Source: Polaribacter sp.
GTDB lineage: Bacteria; Bacteroidota; Bacteroidia; Flavobacteriales; Flavobacteriaceae
Reading direction: 5' to 3'
Assembly (NCBI GenBank): GCA_028343155.1
Contig: JAOLXX010000014.1
Span: 1-64,000, forward strand
Length of the DNA stretch: 64,000 nt
A program made the position numbers and the translations under genes. Numbering within the stretch: position 1 is the stretch's first letter; every line of letters begins with the position of its first letter. The notes under the pieces were generated by a model. That model was not told the DNA's origin, ran no database searches, and saw nothing but the letters and a program-made list of their open reading frames with translations. Shown piece by piece: positions 1 to 9,352 of this stretch.

Positions 1-2240
1 TTAATAATAGTGATGAACTCTATAAAGCAATTGATTCTGGTGAAGCTGGAGATCAGATTATTTTGGCAAATGGAATTTGGAGAGATGTTCAAATAAAATT
101 TAGAGGAAAAGGAACTAAAGATAATCCTATAACCTTAAAAGCAGAAACTGCAGGTAAAGTTACTATTGAAGGAGAATCGTATTTAAAATTTGGAGGCGAA
201 TATTTAGTCGTTGAAGGCTTGCATTTTAAAAACGGATTTTCACCATCTAATGCAGTCATAGATTTTAAAATACGTAATAAAGACGCTGCTGATGAAATAT
301 CAAATAATTGTAAAGTTACCAATTGTGTAATAGAAGATTTTAATAAGCCTAAACGCGATAAGAGCGATTTATGGGTACAATTTTGGGGGCGACATAATGA
401 GTTAAGTAATTCTTACATAGCAGGAAAAACCAACAGAGGTCCAACTGTTAGGGTTAGTATTTCTGGTATAGAAAGTATCAATAATTTCCATCAAATCGTT
501 AACAACCATTTTGGACCAAGACCAGTAAAAGGGGGGCCAAGTGGAGAAACTATACAATTAGGAGATAGTTATACATCTATGTCGCCAAGCCATACTATGG
601 TTGCTAATAACTTATTTGAAGAATGTAATGGCGAAGTAGAAGTTATTTCGAGTAAAACAAATTTCAACATTTTTAAGGATAATGTATTTTATAAAAGCGA
701 AGGTTCTTTAGTAACTAGACATGGAAATTATGCAACCATTGATGGAAATTATTTTATTGGTGATGGTGTTAATGAAAACTATGGCGGAATTCGAATTATA
801 AATACAGGGCATTGGGTCATCAATAATTACTTTTTTAATCTGATTGGAAAAAGTTTTAGAAGTCCATTGGCAGTGATGAATGGTATTCCTAAATCACCAT
901 TAAACCGTTACAATCAAGTTACAGATGTTGTTGTTGCTTATAACACCTATGTAAACTGTAGTTCGCCATGGCAATTTGGAGTAGGTACAAACATTGCCCA
1001 AGCAGATGTGTTACCTAAATCAGAAATCCGATCAGCAAGAGCAATTAGAACTACTGTTGCAAATAATATCATTTACAATGAAAAAGGCCTTGAAGCTATT
1101 GTTGTCGAAAATGATAAAGCGGATGGTGTAACATTCAAAAATAACATCATCAATAATCAAGGGGTAGCATTTAACGACTTTAATGGAGGAATTGTTGAAG
1201 CATCTTTAGAATTGAAAAAAATATCAGATAACATTATCCTTCCATCAGGAATTCCTTCTGATTTTGAAGCCTTTAATGGATTTGATTTTAATACCATTAA
1301 AAACGATTTGTTTGGCACATCAAGAAAGGATAGTAAAAGTATTGGGGCTTCTGTAGGTATAAATGTTTCTAATCCAAATATTTTAGATAAATCTAAATAT
1401 GGAACTTCATGGTATTCAAATATCGTTGAGCCCAAAGACCCAACAACACACACTGTAAGCAAAGCAGAAGAGTTCCAAGCTAAAATAAATGAGGCCAGTA
1501 ATGGTGATATTATTGCTTTAGCAGAAGGTGTTTACAATCTAAATAACTCTTTAATAATTAATAAGACCATTACAATTCAATCTGAAGGAAATGCGCAAAT
1601 TGTGTTTTCAGGTAAAGAAAGCACACCACTATTCTCATTACAACCTTACGGAAAACTAAGCGTAAATAATTTAAGTTTAAAAGGAAATAACTCAAACTAT
1701 GCATTTGCAAGTTTAAAAGAAAATATGTCAAATCATTTTGGATTAACAGTTTTAAACTCTGAAATCAGTGATTTCAATTACATTTTAAAAGCTTATAAAG
1801 AATCATTTTCTGAGCGTGTTACTTTTGAAAACACCTCAATTTCTAATTGCGAAAATGGTATAGAATTATCTGAAGAAAAAAATGACAAAGGTGACTATAA
1901 CACAGAGTATTTAACCATCAATAATTGTAATTTCAACAACGTTAAGGCAAATGTTGTTGATTACTACAGAGGTGGTTATGACGAATCTACCATTGGCGGA
2001 AATCTTTTAGTAATCAATAGTATGTTTACTAATTGTGGTGCAAAAGAAAAAAATAAAAGACTACTAAATCATAATGGTATTGTAAACGTAAATATTACTA
2101 AAAATATATTTAAAAATAATCCAGTACAATTTGTATCAATACTTTGGGGAGCAAAAAACAATGTAGAATCAGAAAATAGTCTAACTAATTCAGGGCAAAT
2201 AAAAACTAAAGAAAATTTAGTGATGACGTTGATGTATTAA
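1..2240 (+). CDS. PL6 alginate lyase, two beta-helix domains (5' partial)
   Basis: Polysaccharide lyase family 6 enzyme that cleaves alginate by beta-elimination. The frame is open from base 3 to the left edge, so the start codon lies outside the window; a TTG at 63 is internal. Two right-handed parallel beta-helix segments are visible: the first about 1-1440, ending in a linker, and a second about 1440-2240 that restarts with a typical 'AGDTI.LA.G.Y' turn. In the first, an SSKTN lysine (codon 654-656) and a TRHG arginine (717-719) lie 21 residues apart, as do the catalytic Lys and Arg of two-domain PL6 enzymes such as AlyGC; the acidic EVEV stretch just before fits the calcium site. The next gene starts 5 bases after the stop. 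The family is clear; substrate preference (polyM, polyG or MG) cannot be read from the sequence. Confidence 0.93.
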   Translation, partial: NNSDELYKAIDSGEAGDQIILANGIWRDVQIKFRGKGTKDNPITLKAETAGKVTIEGESYLKFGGEYLVVEGLHFKNGFSPSNAVIDFKIRNKDAADEISNNCKVTNCVIEDFNKPKRDKSDLWVQFWGRHNELSNSYIAGKTNRGPTVRVSISGIESINNFHQIVNNHFGPRPVKGGPSGETIQLGDSYTSMSPSHTMVANNLFEECNGEVEVISSKTNFNIFKDNVFYKSEGSLVTRHGNYATIDGNYFIGDGVNENYGGIRIINTGHWVINNYFFNLIGKSFRSPLAVMNGIPKSPLNRYNQVTDVVVAYNTYVNCSSPWQFGVGTNIAQADVLPKSEIRSARAIRTTVANNIIYNEKGLEAIVVENDKADGVTFKNNIINNQGVAFNDFNGGIVEASLELKKISDNIILPSGIPSDFEAFNGFDFNTIKNDLFGTSRKDSKSIGASVGINVSNPNILDKSKYGTSWYSNIVEPKDPTTHTVSKAEEFQAKINEASNGDIIALAEGVYNLNNSLIINKTITIQSEGNAQIVFSGKESTPLFSLQPYGKLSVNNLSLKGNNSNYAFASLKENMSNHFGLTVLNSEISDFNYILKAYKESFSERVTFENTSISNCENGIELSEEKNDKGDYNTEYLTINNCNFNNVKANVVDYYRGGYDESTIGGNLLVINSMFTNCGAKEKNKRLLNHNGIVNVNITKNIFKNNPVQFVSILWGAKNNVESENSLTNSGQIKTKENLVMTLMY

Positions 2241-2245
2241 AAAAT

Positions 2246-3247
2246 ATGGCTAAAAAAGTAATCACATTTGGTGAAGTAATGATGCGATTATCGCCGCCAG
2301 GTTACGAGAAATTTTCACAAGCATCTTCATTTGAGCTTGTTTATGGTGGGGGCGAAGCCAATGTAGGTATTTCATGTGCCTATTTAGGAATGAAAGCTGC
2401 ACACGTTACTCGTTTTCCAGATAATGCACTAGGTAAAGCAGCTACACAATTTTTACGAAAACATTGGTTAAGTACGGAGCATGTTATCTATGGAGATAAT
2501 ATGATGGGCAAGTATTTTCTCGAAAAAGGTGCAGTACATAGATCTAGTGAAGTCATTTATGAAAGAGAAGGTTCTGCGTTCTCCTTAATTGAACCATCAA
2601 TGATAGACTGGGAAGATGTGCTAAAAGATGCCGATTGGTTTCATTGGACAGGTATAACACCTGCCATTTCAAAAGGTGCTGCAAACTGTTGCTTACATGC
2701 TATTAAAACAGCTAATAAATTAGGGGTAACAGTCTCAGGAGATATTAATTCGAGAGATAATATGTGGAAGTACGGAGCGACCATGCAAGACGTTATACCA
2801 GAATTGGTAAAACATAGTAATGTCGTAATTACCAGTAGTAGTGGCATTCGTGAAATGTTTGCTTTAGGTCGACCAAAGGATAAATTTCAAGATTTAGCAA
2901 AACAACTCATAGACCTTTTTCCTAACATAAAGAAAGTAGTCAAAAAAACAAGACGGATTATGAGTGCTTCACACCATCAAATTCAAGGAAAAATTTGGAA
3001 TGGAGAAGCATTCATTAATTCAGACATGTTAAACATAACCCACATTATAGATCGGGTTGGTACTGGTGATGCATTTGCTGCAGGCCTTATCTATGGGTTG
3101 TTGCATTTCAATGATAAGCAAGCCATAGAGTTTGCTTCGGCTGCATGTGCTTTAAAACATACCGTTCCTGGTGATGTAAACACAGTTTCTCTTGAAAATG
3201 TTGAGAGCTTATTAAAAAATGAAACTGCTGGTGCAATAAAGCGGTAG
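2246..3247 (+). CDS. Divergent PfkB-family sugar kinase, KDG-kinase paralogue (possibly impaired)
   Basis: A 333-residue PfkB carbohydrate kinase clearly related to the 2-keto-3-deoxygluconate kinase at 32407-33453 (shared VYGGGE.NV, DWFHWTGITPAIS-type and IDRVG.GDAF segments). The ATP-site GTGD with catalytic Asp275 is kept. Several kinase landmarks are altered: the conserved NEED (NxxE, Mg/phosphate binding) reads SSSG at 197-200, the DLNYR loop reads DINSR at 166-170, the arginine of DRLG is Met (NMMG, 85-88), and TTLRG reads KKTRR at 233-237. It may have a changed substrate, low activity or a regulatory role. It sits tightly between a PL6 and a PL7 lyase, so it belongs to the alginate operon. 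The fold is certain; the reaction is inferred. Confidence 0.8.
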   Translation: MAKKVITFGEVMMRLSPPGYEKFSQASSFELVYGGGEANVGISCAYLGMKAAHVTRFPDNALGKAATQFLRKHWLSTEHVIYGDNMMGKYFLEKGAVHRSSEVIYEREGSAFSLIEPSMIDWEDVLKDADWFHWTGITPAISKGAANCCLHAIKTANKLGVTVSGDINSRDNMWKYGATMQDVIPELVKHSNVVITSSSGIREMFALGRPKDKFQDLAKQLIDLFPNIKKVVKKTRRIMSASHHQIQGKIWNGEAFINSDMLNITHIIDRVGTGDAFAAGLIYGLLHFNDKQAIEFASAACALKHTVPGDVNTVSLENVESLLKNETAGAIKR

Positions 3248-3308
3248 TGTAATAGAGCTAGTTGAGGTAAATATATCATTTCAAAATAATTCAAAAATTT
3301 GATTAATT

Positions 3309-4343
3309 ATGAATACTAAAAACAATAACATTATAGGTCAACTTCTTTTAATTGGTCTGATATTAATAATAACTAGTTGCGCAGATAATACCAAAAAGAC
3401 AACTACCCAAGTTTCTAATACGAAAACTTATCCAAGCGATGTCATTTCGTTTATGGACAAATGGAAAATCCTTTTAGGCGACGGGACACACGTTCAAGAC
3501 CTAGTAGATTATAAAAAAAAAGATTTCTTCTATGTTGAAAATGAAAACGATACAAATTGGGTTGTTTACAAAACACCAAATTCTGGCATAACTTCAAGAA
3601 CTTCAAGCAACACAAGAACAGAATTAGGAGAAAAAGCACATTGGGTTCCAGTAACTGGTCGAAAACTAACAGGAACTTTAAAAGTACAACATGTCTCAAC
3701 TACGGGAGATGCAACAGCTGCGTCATCCTATTCAGTAGTAATTGGTCAAATACATAGTGATGAAGGTCATGAAAACGAACCACTAAAAATCTATTACAAA
3801 AAATTCCCAAGTCATACAAAAGGATCCGTATTTTGGAATTATGAAATCAACACAGAAGGCGACAATATCGGTAGATTTGATTACTCTACCGCAGTTTGGG
3901 GACATGATTTTTCGGTAGTTGGTACAAGTCCTACTAATTACCCAAAAGAACCAGAAAATGGAATTGAATTAGGAGAAGAATTTAGTTATGAAGTCAATGT
4001 TTACAAAGGCGTTATGTATCTCACTTTTACTAGTAAAAATCATAAAACAGTACAGTTTACAAAGAGTTTGATTAAGTCAGATTTTGCTACTAAAGCAGAC
4101 ATTCCAGCACAAGTAATAAAAGTATATGCAAATAGAGAAAAAGGTGGCGGTGTTGAGCGTGAAATTGCCTATGCTGGCGAAATGAATTATTTTAAACAAG
4201 GAGCGTATAATCAGGCAAATGCAAAAAGTACCAAATCAGAAGTTTATGGTGGTGATATTGCCAAACAATACCAGAACGGAAGCTATACAGAGGTTTGGTT
4301 TAAGGACGCTACTGTAGGTGAAAGCACTGAACCAAATAAATAG
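3309..4343 (+). CDS. PL7 alginate lyase, lipoprotein
   Basis: Alginate lyase of family 7 (beta-jelly-roll fold). The three diagnostic strands are all present: RTEL at 103-106, QIH at 147-149 and YFKQGAYNQ at 294-302, which contain the catalytic Arg, Gln/His and Tyr. QIH (rather than QVH) has been associated in this family with guluronate-containing substrates. A lipoprotein signal ends at Cys24 (ITSC), so the enzyme is probably anchored in the outer membrane. The ATG at 3309 places the signal correctly; 61 bases separate it from the preceding stop. It is paralogous to 13671-14795, with which it shares the entire domain and the same Cys24 lipobox position. The next gene begins 3 bases later. 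Confidence 0.93.
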   Translation: MNTKNNNIIGQLLLIGLILIITSCADNTKKTTTQVSNTKTYPSDVISFMDKWKILLGDGTHVQDLVDYKKKDFFYVENENDTNWVVYKTPNSGITSRTSSNTRTELGEKAHWVPVTGRKLTGTLKVQHVSTTGDATAASSYSVVIGQIHSDEGHENEPLKIYYKKFPSHTKGSVFWNYEINTEGDNIGRFDYSTAVWGHDFSVVGTSPTNYPKEPENGIELGEEFSYEVNVYKGVMYLTFTSKNHKTVQFTKSLIKSDFATKADIPAQVIKVYANREKGGGVEREIAYAGEMNYFKQGAYNQANAKSTKSEVYGGDIAKQYQNGSYTEVWFKDATVGESTEPNK

Positions 4344-4345
4344 TA

Positions 4346-5488
4346 ATGGCTAAAAACTTAAAAGTATTAGTTTCTGGCACTGGATTCGCAGGACAAGGAC
4401 ATGCAGATGCTTTTCGAGCAGTAGGCGTTGAAGTTGTAGGCATAGTTGGTAGAACAGAAAGTGTCGTCGAAGAAGTAGCTAAAAATAAAGGTATTCCTTA
4501 TTTCGGTACAGATTGGGAGAAAGCATTAAAAGAATGTCAACCTGATATTGTCTCAATTGGTACACCTGGCGGTGCACACTATGAAAATATTACAACGGCT
4601 ATAAATTATGGATGCCATGTATTTTGTGATAAACCACTAACCGACAAAGGAGATTCGGCAATAGAATTACGAGAGCTAGCCAAAAATAAAGGAATAAAAA
4701 CCGCATTTGCTTCAAGCTTTAGATATATGCCTCATGTTATTCATGCCAAACGATTGGTGTCAGAAGAAATAATAGGAGAACCCGTTGAGGCGGAGTTTAT
4801 TTCTCATTTTAATTTAGAACGTGATATTCCATTTGGATGGTCTCACCGAAAAGAAGATGGTGGTGGTCGATTAAACAACAACTTTACCCACATGCTTTCA
4901 ATTGCAACATCAGTAATTGGTGAAAAAATACTATCAATTATAGGTGAAGTGCGAGATGATTTAGGAAAAGCACCTATCGTTGATGGTGTTCACAATTTTA
5001 AAACACGAAGAGATCATATTCCAAAAGACCTAAACGACCCATCTCTTAAATGGGGAGAAAGTAATGTTGAATGGTCTTATACAGTTCTGGCAAAACTAGA
5101 AAGTCTTATGGCTTCAAAACCTGTTTCAGTTTTGTTTAAACATGGTGGTCTTAATCCAAGATTTAACGAAGATCATATAGTATTTTATGGCACAAAAGGA
5201 GCTATTTACATAAAAGGGCATTACGGTATGGGGCCGCTTTATTTGTATAACGAAATAGATAAAAAATGGGAAGAGCTACCATTACCACAAGATATTGTTG
5301 ATGAACAACCCAATATTGAAGGTGATACAGAACGTAATTGGCAATTCCTTATAAGAGAATTTGTAAAAGATATCGAAGGAGAGCCCTATTCAACATATCA
5401 AACTTTTAAAGAAGGAAGTTTATATCAAACACTCATTGACCTGATTAGAAAAAATGATAATTGGACAGATGTCCGTCATTTACAATAA
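4346..5488 (+). CDS. Gfo/Idh/MocA family oxidoreductase
   Basis: A 380-residue NAD(P)-dependent sugar or sugar-acid oxidoreductase. The N-terminal Rossmann fold shows GTGFAGQGHADAF at residues 10-22 and, after strand 5, the DKPL version of the family's EKP motif; the rest is the alpha/beta substrate-binding domain. No signal peptide, so cytoplasmic. It starts 3 bases after the PL7 gene and is followed by a sodium symporter, so it is part of one transcription unit. The family includes inositol, glucose, galactose and uronate dehydrogenases; which sugar this one uses cannot be deduced. A role in interconverting uronates or aldonates for the downstream ManD and gluconokinase steps is inference from position only. 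Confidence 0.85.
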   Translation: MAKNLKVLVSGTGFAGQGHADAFRAVGVEVVGIVGRTESVVEEVAKNKGIPYFGTDWEKALKECQPDIVSIGTPGGAHYENITTAINYGCHVFCDKPLTDKGDSAIELRELAKNKGIKTAFASSFRYMPHVIHAKRLVSEEIIGEPVEAEFISHFNLERDIPFGWSHRKEDGGGRLNNNFTHMLSIATSVIGEKILSIIGEVRDDLGKAPIVDGVHNFKTRRDHIPKDLNDPSLKWGESNVEWSYTVLAKLESLMASKPVSVLFKHGGLNPRFNEDHIVFYGTKGAIYIKGHYGMGPLYLYNEIDKKWEELPLPQDIVDEQPNIEGDTERNWQFLIREFVKDIEGEPYSTYQTFKEGSLYQTLIDLIRKNDNWTDVRHLQ

Positions 5489-5496
5489 AACCCACT

Positions 5497-7260
5497 ATGG
5501 AGAGTAGCCCTATGACTTATGAGTATTTGGTGATCGCTGGCTATTTTTTGCTCGTTATTGGTATCGGCTTTATGTTTAAAAATATGGCCAGTAAATCTAC
5601 GAGCGATTATTTTCGTGGTGGTGGCCGTATGCTTTGGTGGATGGTTGGCTCAACGGCTTTTATGATGCAGTTTTCAGCATGGACATTTACTGGTGCGGCA
5701 GGCAAAGCATTCGCAGATGGTTTTGCGGTCTGTTTGGTGTTTATAGCCAATGCATTCTCTTATTTCTGTGGCTGGGCATACTTTGCTAAACGTTTTCGGC
5801 AGATGCGTGTAGATACACCAACGGAAGCTATTAAAGGCAGGTTTGGTACGCAGAACGAACTATTTTTTTCTTGGGCACTAATTATTTTTACATTAATAAA
5901 TGCAGGTATATGGCTTAACGCATTAGGTGTTTTTGCTAGTGCTGTGTTTTCAGCAGATATTAGCTTAACCATTATTATTACCGGACTTACAGTGGTATTT
6001 GTTTCGGTGCTTTCTGGGGCTTGGGGAGTTGTCGCTTCCGACTTTATGCAAACTTTGGTCATTGCGGTCATATCAATCGCTTGTGCTATTGTAGCATTGA
6101 TTAAAGTAGGAGGACCAGTGGAATTGGTAACTAATTTTCCTTCAGATTTTATAATGGGCCCTAATATGAATTACGGTCTATTATTAATTGGAACCTTTGT
6201 ATTCTTTTTAGTCAAACAACTAATTACCATTATGAATATGCACGATTCCTTTCGTTTCTTAAATGCAAAGGATTCTAAAAATGCTAAAAAAGCAGCACTA
6301 CTCGCTATGGTTCTGATGGGAGTTGGCAGTATAATATGGTTTATTCCACCATGGGCTTCAGCAATTTTATTTCCTGATGCTGCTTCGGCTTACCCAGAAT
6401 TGGGTAACAAATCTGCAGATGCTATCTATCTTGTCTTTACCAGAAATATTATGCCTATTGGTACAGTAGGTTTGTTACTCGCTGGTTTGTTTGCAGCTTC
6501 TATGTCTTCAATGGATTCTGCCTTGAATAAGAATACAGGTATTATAGTCCGCAGTATATATGAGCCATTTTTAAAGAAGAGAGGTAAGCATGTCGATGAT
6601 AAAAAACTATTAAGATTGAGTATGTTGCTGAGTTTTATCAGTGGTGTCGTTGTTATCGCTATGGCATTATTCTTTAAATCATTAAAAGAATTGAGTCTTT
6701 TCGATTTAATGATGTCATTGTCTTCTATGATTCAAGTACCATTATTAATACCACTAATTCTTGGGCTTTTTATTAAAAAAACACCAAATTGGGCACCTTG
6801 GGCTACCGTTATTCTAGGTTTGTTTTTATCGTGGCTTATGAAAGAGGTGATAACACCAAATGTCTTTGCAAATTGGATAGGTATACCTGAATTTACATCG
6901 AGAGAAGCAACCGATATGAATTTAATCTTAACTCTTGGAGTACATCTTTTTATCACTGCTGGATTTTTCTATGCCACATCATTTTTCTACAATGAAGCAA
7001 AAGACACAAATAAGCTTGAAAATGAGAACTTCTTTATAAATCTAGAAACACCTGTTGTAGCCGATAATCAGCAAGACGAATATGACCGTCAACAAAGAAG
7101 TAAGCTAGGTACTATGGTGACAATAATGGGAGCTGGTATTTTACTCATGGCACTCATTCCTAATCCATTTTGGGGCAGATTGGTGTTTATTCTTTGTGCT
7201 ATAGCTATTTCATTTATTGGCCTATTGTTGAAACGCAGTGCTAAACCTAAAATAACTTGA
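5497..7260 (+). CDS. Sodium:solute symporter (SSS family)
   Basis: Inner-membrane Na+-coupled transporter with about 13-14 hydrophobic segments, covering nearly the whole 587 residues, plus a charged loop near the C terminus (around nt 6990-7100). The N-terminal GYFLLVIGIGF and the DYFRGGGRMLWW segment are typical of SSS sugar-type members. The frame is open back to a TTG at 5461 inside the previous gene, but the ATG at 5497, 8 bases after that gene's stop, gives a sensible N terminus (a second ATG is at 5512). Position in an alginate operon suggests import of monomer, short oligomer or aldonate; the substrate is not readable. Confidence 0.88.
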   Translation: MESSPMTYEYLVIAGYFLLVIGIGFMFKNMASKSTSDYFRGGGRMLWWMVGSTAFMMQFSAWTFTGAAGKAFADGFAVCLVFIANAFSYFCGWAYFAKRFRQMRVDTPTEAIKGRFGTQNELFFSWALIIFTLINAGIWLNALGVFASAVFSADISLTIIITGLTVVFVSVLSGAWGVVASDFMQTLVIAVISIACAIVALIKVGGPVELVTNFPSDFIMGPNMNYGLLLIGTFVFFLVKQLITIMNMHDSFRFLNAKDSKNAKKAALLAMVLMGVGSIIWFIPPWASAILFPDAASAYPELGNKSADAIYLVFTRNIMPIGTVGLLLAGLFAASMSSMDSALNKNTGIIVRSIYEPFLKKRGKHVDDKKLLRLSMLLSFISGVVVIAMALFFKSLKELSLFDLMMSLSSMIQVPLLIPLILGLFIKKTPNWAPWATVILGLFLSWLMKEVITPNVFANWIGIPEFTSREATDMNLILTLGVHLFITAGFFYATSFFYNEAKDTNKLENENFFINLETPVVADNQQDEYDRQQRSKLGTMVTIMGAGILLMALIPNPFWGRLVFILCAIAISFIGLLLKRSAKPKIT

Positions 7261-7264
7261 GGTG

Positions 7265-8107
7265 ATGACATCCGTAAAACATACAACATATCTTTTGTTA
7301 CTTCTAGTTTGTCTTTACGGATGTAAAGGTCAAGAAGAGCAAATTATAAAACTAACAAATGGTGTAGATGATTCTGCAGGAGGTGGTGACTGTTATATAA
7401 TTAAAACAACTTCGGCTATCTATTACCTAGATAAAGCTGGTGGAGGTTTGTCTAGTATGATTGATAATAATGGTGAGGATTGGTTAGGATTTCATAATAA
7501 AAAAGGGTCTGCTCACAAAGGTGAATACAGAGGATTTCCTAATGCTATCCATAAACAGGATGGGAGTTATTTTCATGCTATGAATGCAGGAACCAATCCA
7601 TCAACTTCCGTTGTTAATATAGAGTCTAATAACCATGTTCAAATTACGTTCACCTCAGAAAATAGTAAATGGGAAGGGCAATGGGATTTTTATCCTAATC
7701 GATGCGATTTTTCCATGACTAAAATAAGTAAGGGTTACAAATATTGGGTGCAATATGAAGGTGTTCCTAACGGTAAAATGGATGCCTCAGATTTTTGGTT
7801 GGCCTCAGTTGATAAAAATAAACACCCTATTTCAGAACCCTTTCTTGGAGACTTGCCAGCGCCAGAGTGGATGGCTTTTGGTGATGCGAATGCTTCACGA
7901 GTATTATACCTTTTGCATCATGAAGATGATGATTTTCCTGATAATTATGTAAGTCGACCAGACATGACAGTACTTGGCTTTGGCAGACAAAACAAAGATA
8001 AATATCTAGATACGGTACAAAGATTTTCAATTGGTTTTGTGGAGTCTACAGATTATGAAATAGTTAGTCAAACAATGAATGCCATTTTAAAACAAAGTAT
8101 TAAATAG
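7265..8107 (+). CDS. Unrecognised periplasmic lipoprotein in the alginate locus
   Basis: I do not recognise the family. The protein has a lipoprotein signal ending at Cys20 (LYGC) and about 260 residues of soluble domain, rich in aromatic residues and glycine, with repeated Trp-Asp and His-rich stretches (for example YLLHHEDDD near the C terminus) and a pattern of beta-strand-like segments. The composition resembles a beta-sandwich or mutarotase-like carbohydrate-binding fold, but no catalytic motif can be assigned. GTG at 7262 and ATG at 7265 are both possible starts; the ATG is preferred. It overlaps nothing, follows the symporter by 4 bases and precedes the ManD gene by 7 bases, so it is co-transcribed with uptake and catabolic genes. 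Confidence 0.75.
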   Translation: MTSVKHTTYLLLLLVCLYGCKGQEEQIIKLTNGVDDSAGGGDCYIIKTTSAIYYLDKAGGGLSSMIDNNGEDWLGFHNKKGSAHKGEYRGFPNAIHKQDGSYFHAMNAGTNPSTSVVNIESNNHVQITFTSENSKWEGQWDFYPNRCDFSMTKISKGYKYWVQYEGVPNGKMDASDFWLASVDKNKHPISEPFLGDLPAPEWMAFGDANASRVLYLLHHEDDDFPDNYVSRPDMTVLGFGRQNKDKYLDTVQRFSIGFVESTDYEIVSQTMNAILKQSIK

Positions 8108-8114
8108 TTACACA

Positions 8115-9332
8115 ATGAAGATAGTAGATATAAAAATATATGTGAATTGCCCTGGACGTAATTTTGTTACAGTAAAAATTGAAACAGATAAAGGTATTTA
8201 TGGACTAGGTGATGCGACACTTAATGGTCGTGAAATGGCTGTTGTTGCTTATTTAGAAGAGCATATTAAACCATGTCTTATTGGTAAAGATGCGCATCAA
8301 ATCGAAGATATTTGGCAATACCTATATAGAGGTTGTTATTGGCGAAAAGGACCAGTGACTATGACGGCAATTGCAGCAATTGATATGGCACTTTGGGATA
8401 TTAAAGGAAAAGCTGCAGACTTACCTGTTTATCAATTATTAGGTGGAAAAAGCCGAGAGAAAATTAAAGTATATGGTCATGCGAATGGTAAAAATATAGA
8501 GGAAACTTTAGACCATTTAGGCAGATTAATCGATGAAGGTTACAAAGCAGTTCGTTTGCAATGTGCCATTCCGGGATTAGAAGGCACTTACGGTACTTTA
8601 GCCGATAAAAAAGATTATTACGAATTACAGAGCGATAGACCTTTGCCACCAGAGCAAATTTGGGATACAAATACATACTTAAATTTTGTACCAGAGTTAT
8701 TTAAAAAAGCAAGAGAAAAATATGGCATGGATGTGCAGTTGTTGCATGATGTGCATAGTCGTTTAACACCCATTGAAGCTGCGCGATTAGGAAAAATATT
8801 AGAACCTTATAACTTATTTTTTTTAGAGGATAGTGTTACGGCTGAAAATCAATCGGGTTACAAATATGTGCGAGAGCACACCACAATACCACTTGCAGTT
8901 GGAGAGATTTTTAATACCATTTGGGATGCAAAAGAACTCATAGAAAATCAATGGATAGATTATATTAGAATGGCCGCAACTCATGCTGGAGGTATTACGC
9001 CAATGCGAAGAATAGCAGATTTTGCTTCATTGTATCATATAAGAATGGCACCACACGGACCGCCAGATATATCACCAATAGGTCATGCCGCTAATGCACA
9101 TTTAAATATATGGGCACCAAATTTTGCAATACAAGAGTTTATTGGTTTTGGTGGAACAACATTAAACAACGTTTTTAAGCATCCTCTAACTCTTGAAGAT
9201 GGTCATTTGTTGTTACAAGATAAACCAGGGCTTGGAGTAGATTTTGATGAAAAAGCTGCTGAGAAGTATACCTATAAAAGGTCTTATTTACCAGTAAGCA
9301 GATTAAAAGATGGCACTTTATGGAACTGGTAA
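8115..9332 (+). CDS. D-mannonate dehydratase-like enzyme, enolase superfamily (ManD/RspA)
   Basis: Enolase-superfamily acid-sugar dehydratase of the ManD (RspA) subgroup, full length at 405 residues, ending in the subgroup's DGTLWNW tail. Expected catalytic pieces are present: Arg147 and Tyr159, metal ligands Asp212, Glu238 and Glu264, and His214 in LLHDVHS. The family dehydrates D-mannonate and, in some members, D-gluconate, both giving 2-keto-3-deoxygluconate. The active-site loop reads HGPPD (314-318); an Ala/Pro difference close to this loop has been linked in the family to high or low mannonate activity, so efficiency is uncertain. The window also holds a non-homologous mannonate dehydratase (UxuA, 26722), so this copy may prefer another aldonate. 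Confidence 0.88.
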   Translation: MKIVDIKIYVNCPGRNFVTVKIETDKGIYGLGDATLNGREMAVVAYLEEHIKPCLIGKDAHQIEDIWQYLYRGCYWRKGPVTMTAIAAIDMALWDIKGKAADLPVYQLLGGKSREKIKVYGHANGKNIEETLDHLGRLIDEGYKAVRLQCAIPGLEGTYGTLADKKDYYELQSDRPLPPEQIWDTNTYLNFVPELFKKAREKYGMDVQLLHDVHSRLTPIEAARLGKILEPYNLFFLEDSVTAENQSGYKYVREHTTIPLAVGEIFNTIWDAKELIENQWIDYIRMAATHAGGITPMRRIADFASLYHIRMAPHGPPDISPIGHAANAHLNIWAPNFAIQEFIGFGGTTLNNVFKHPLTLEDGHLLLQDKPGLGVDFDEKAAEKYTYKRSYLPVSRLKDGTLWNW

Positions 9333-9352
9333 AACAAAATTAATAGTTGAAT

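Noticed and set aside
5461-5496. TTG start for the SSS symporter overlapping the previous gene
   Set aside because: The added residues are the other-frame reading of the preceding gene's end; ATG at 5497 is adequate.
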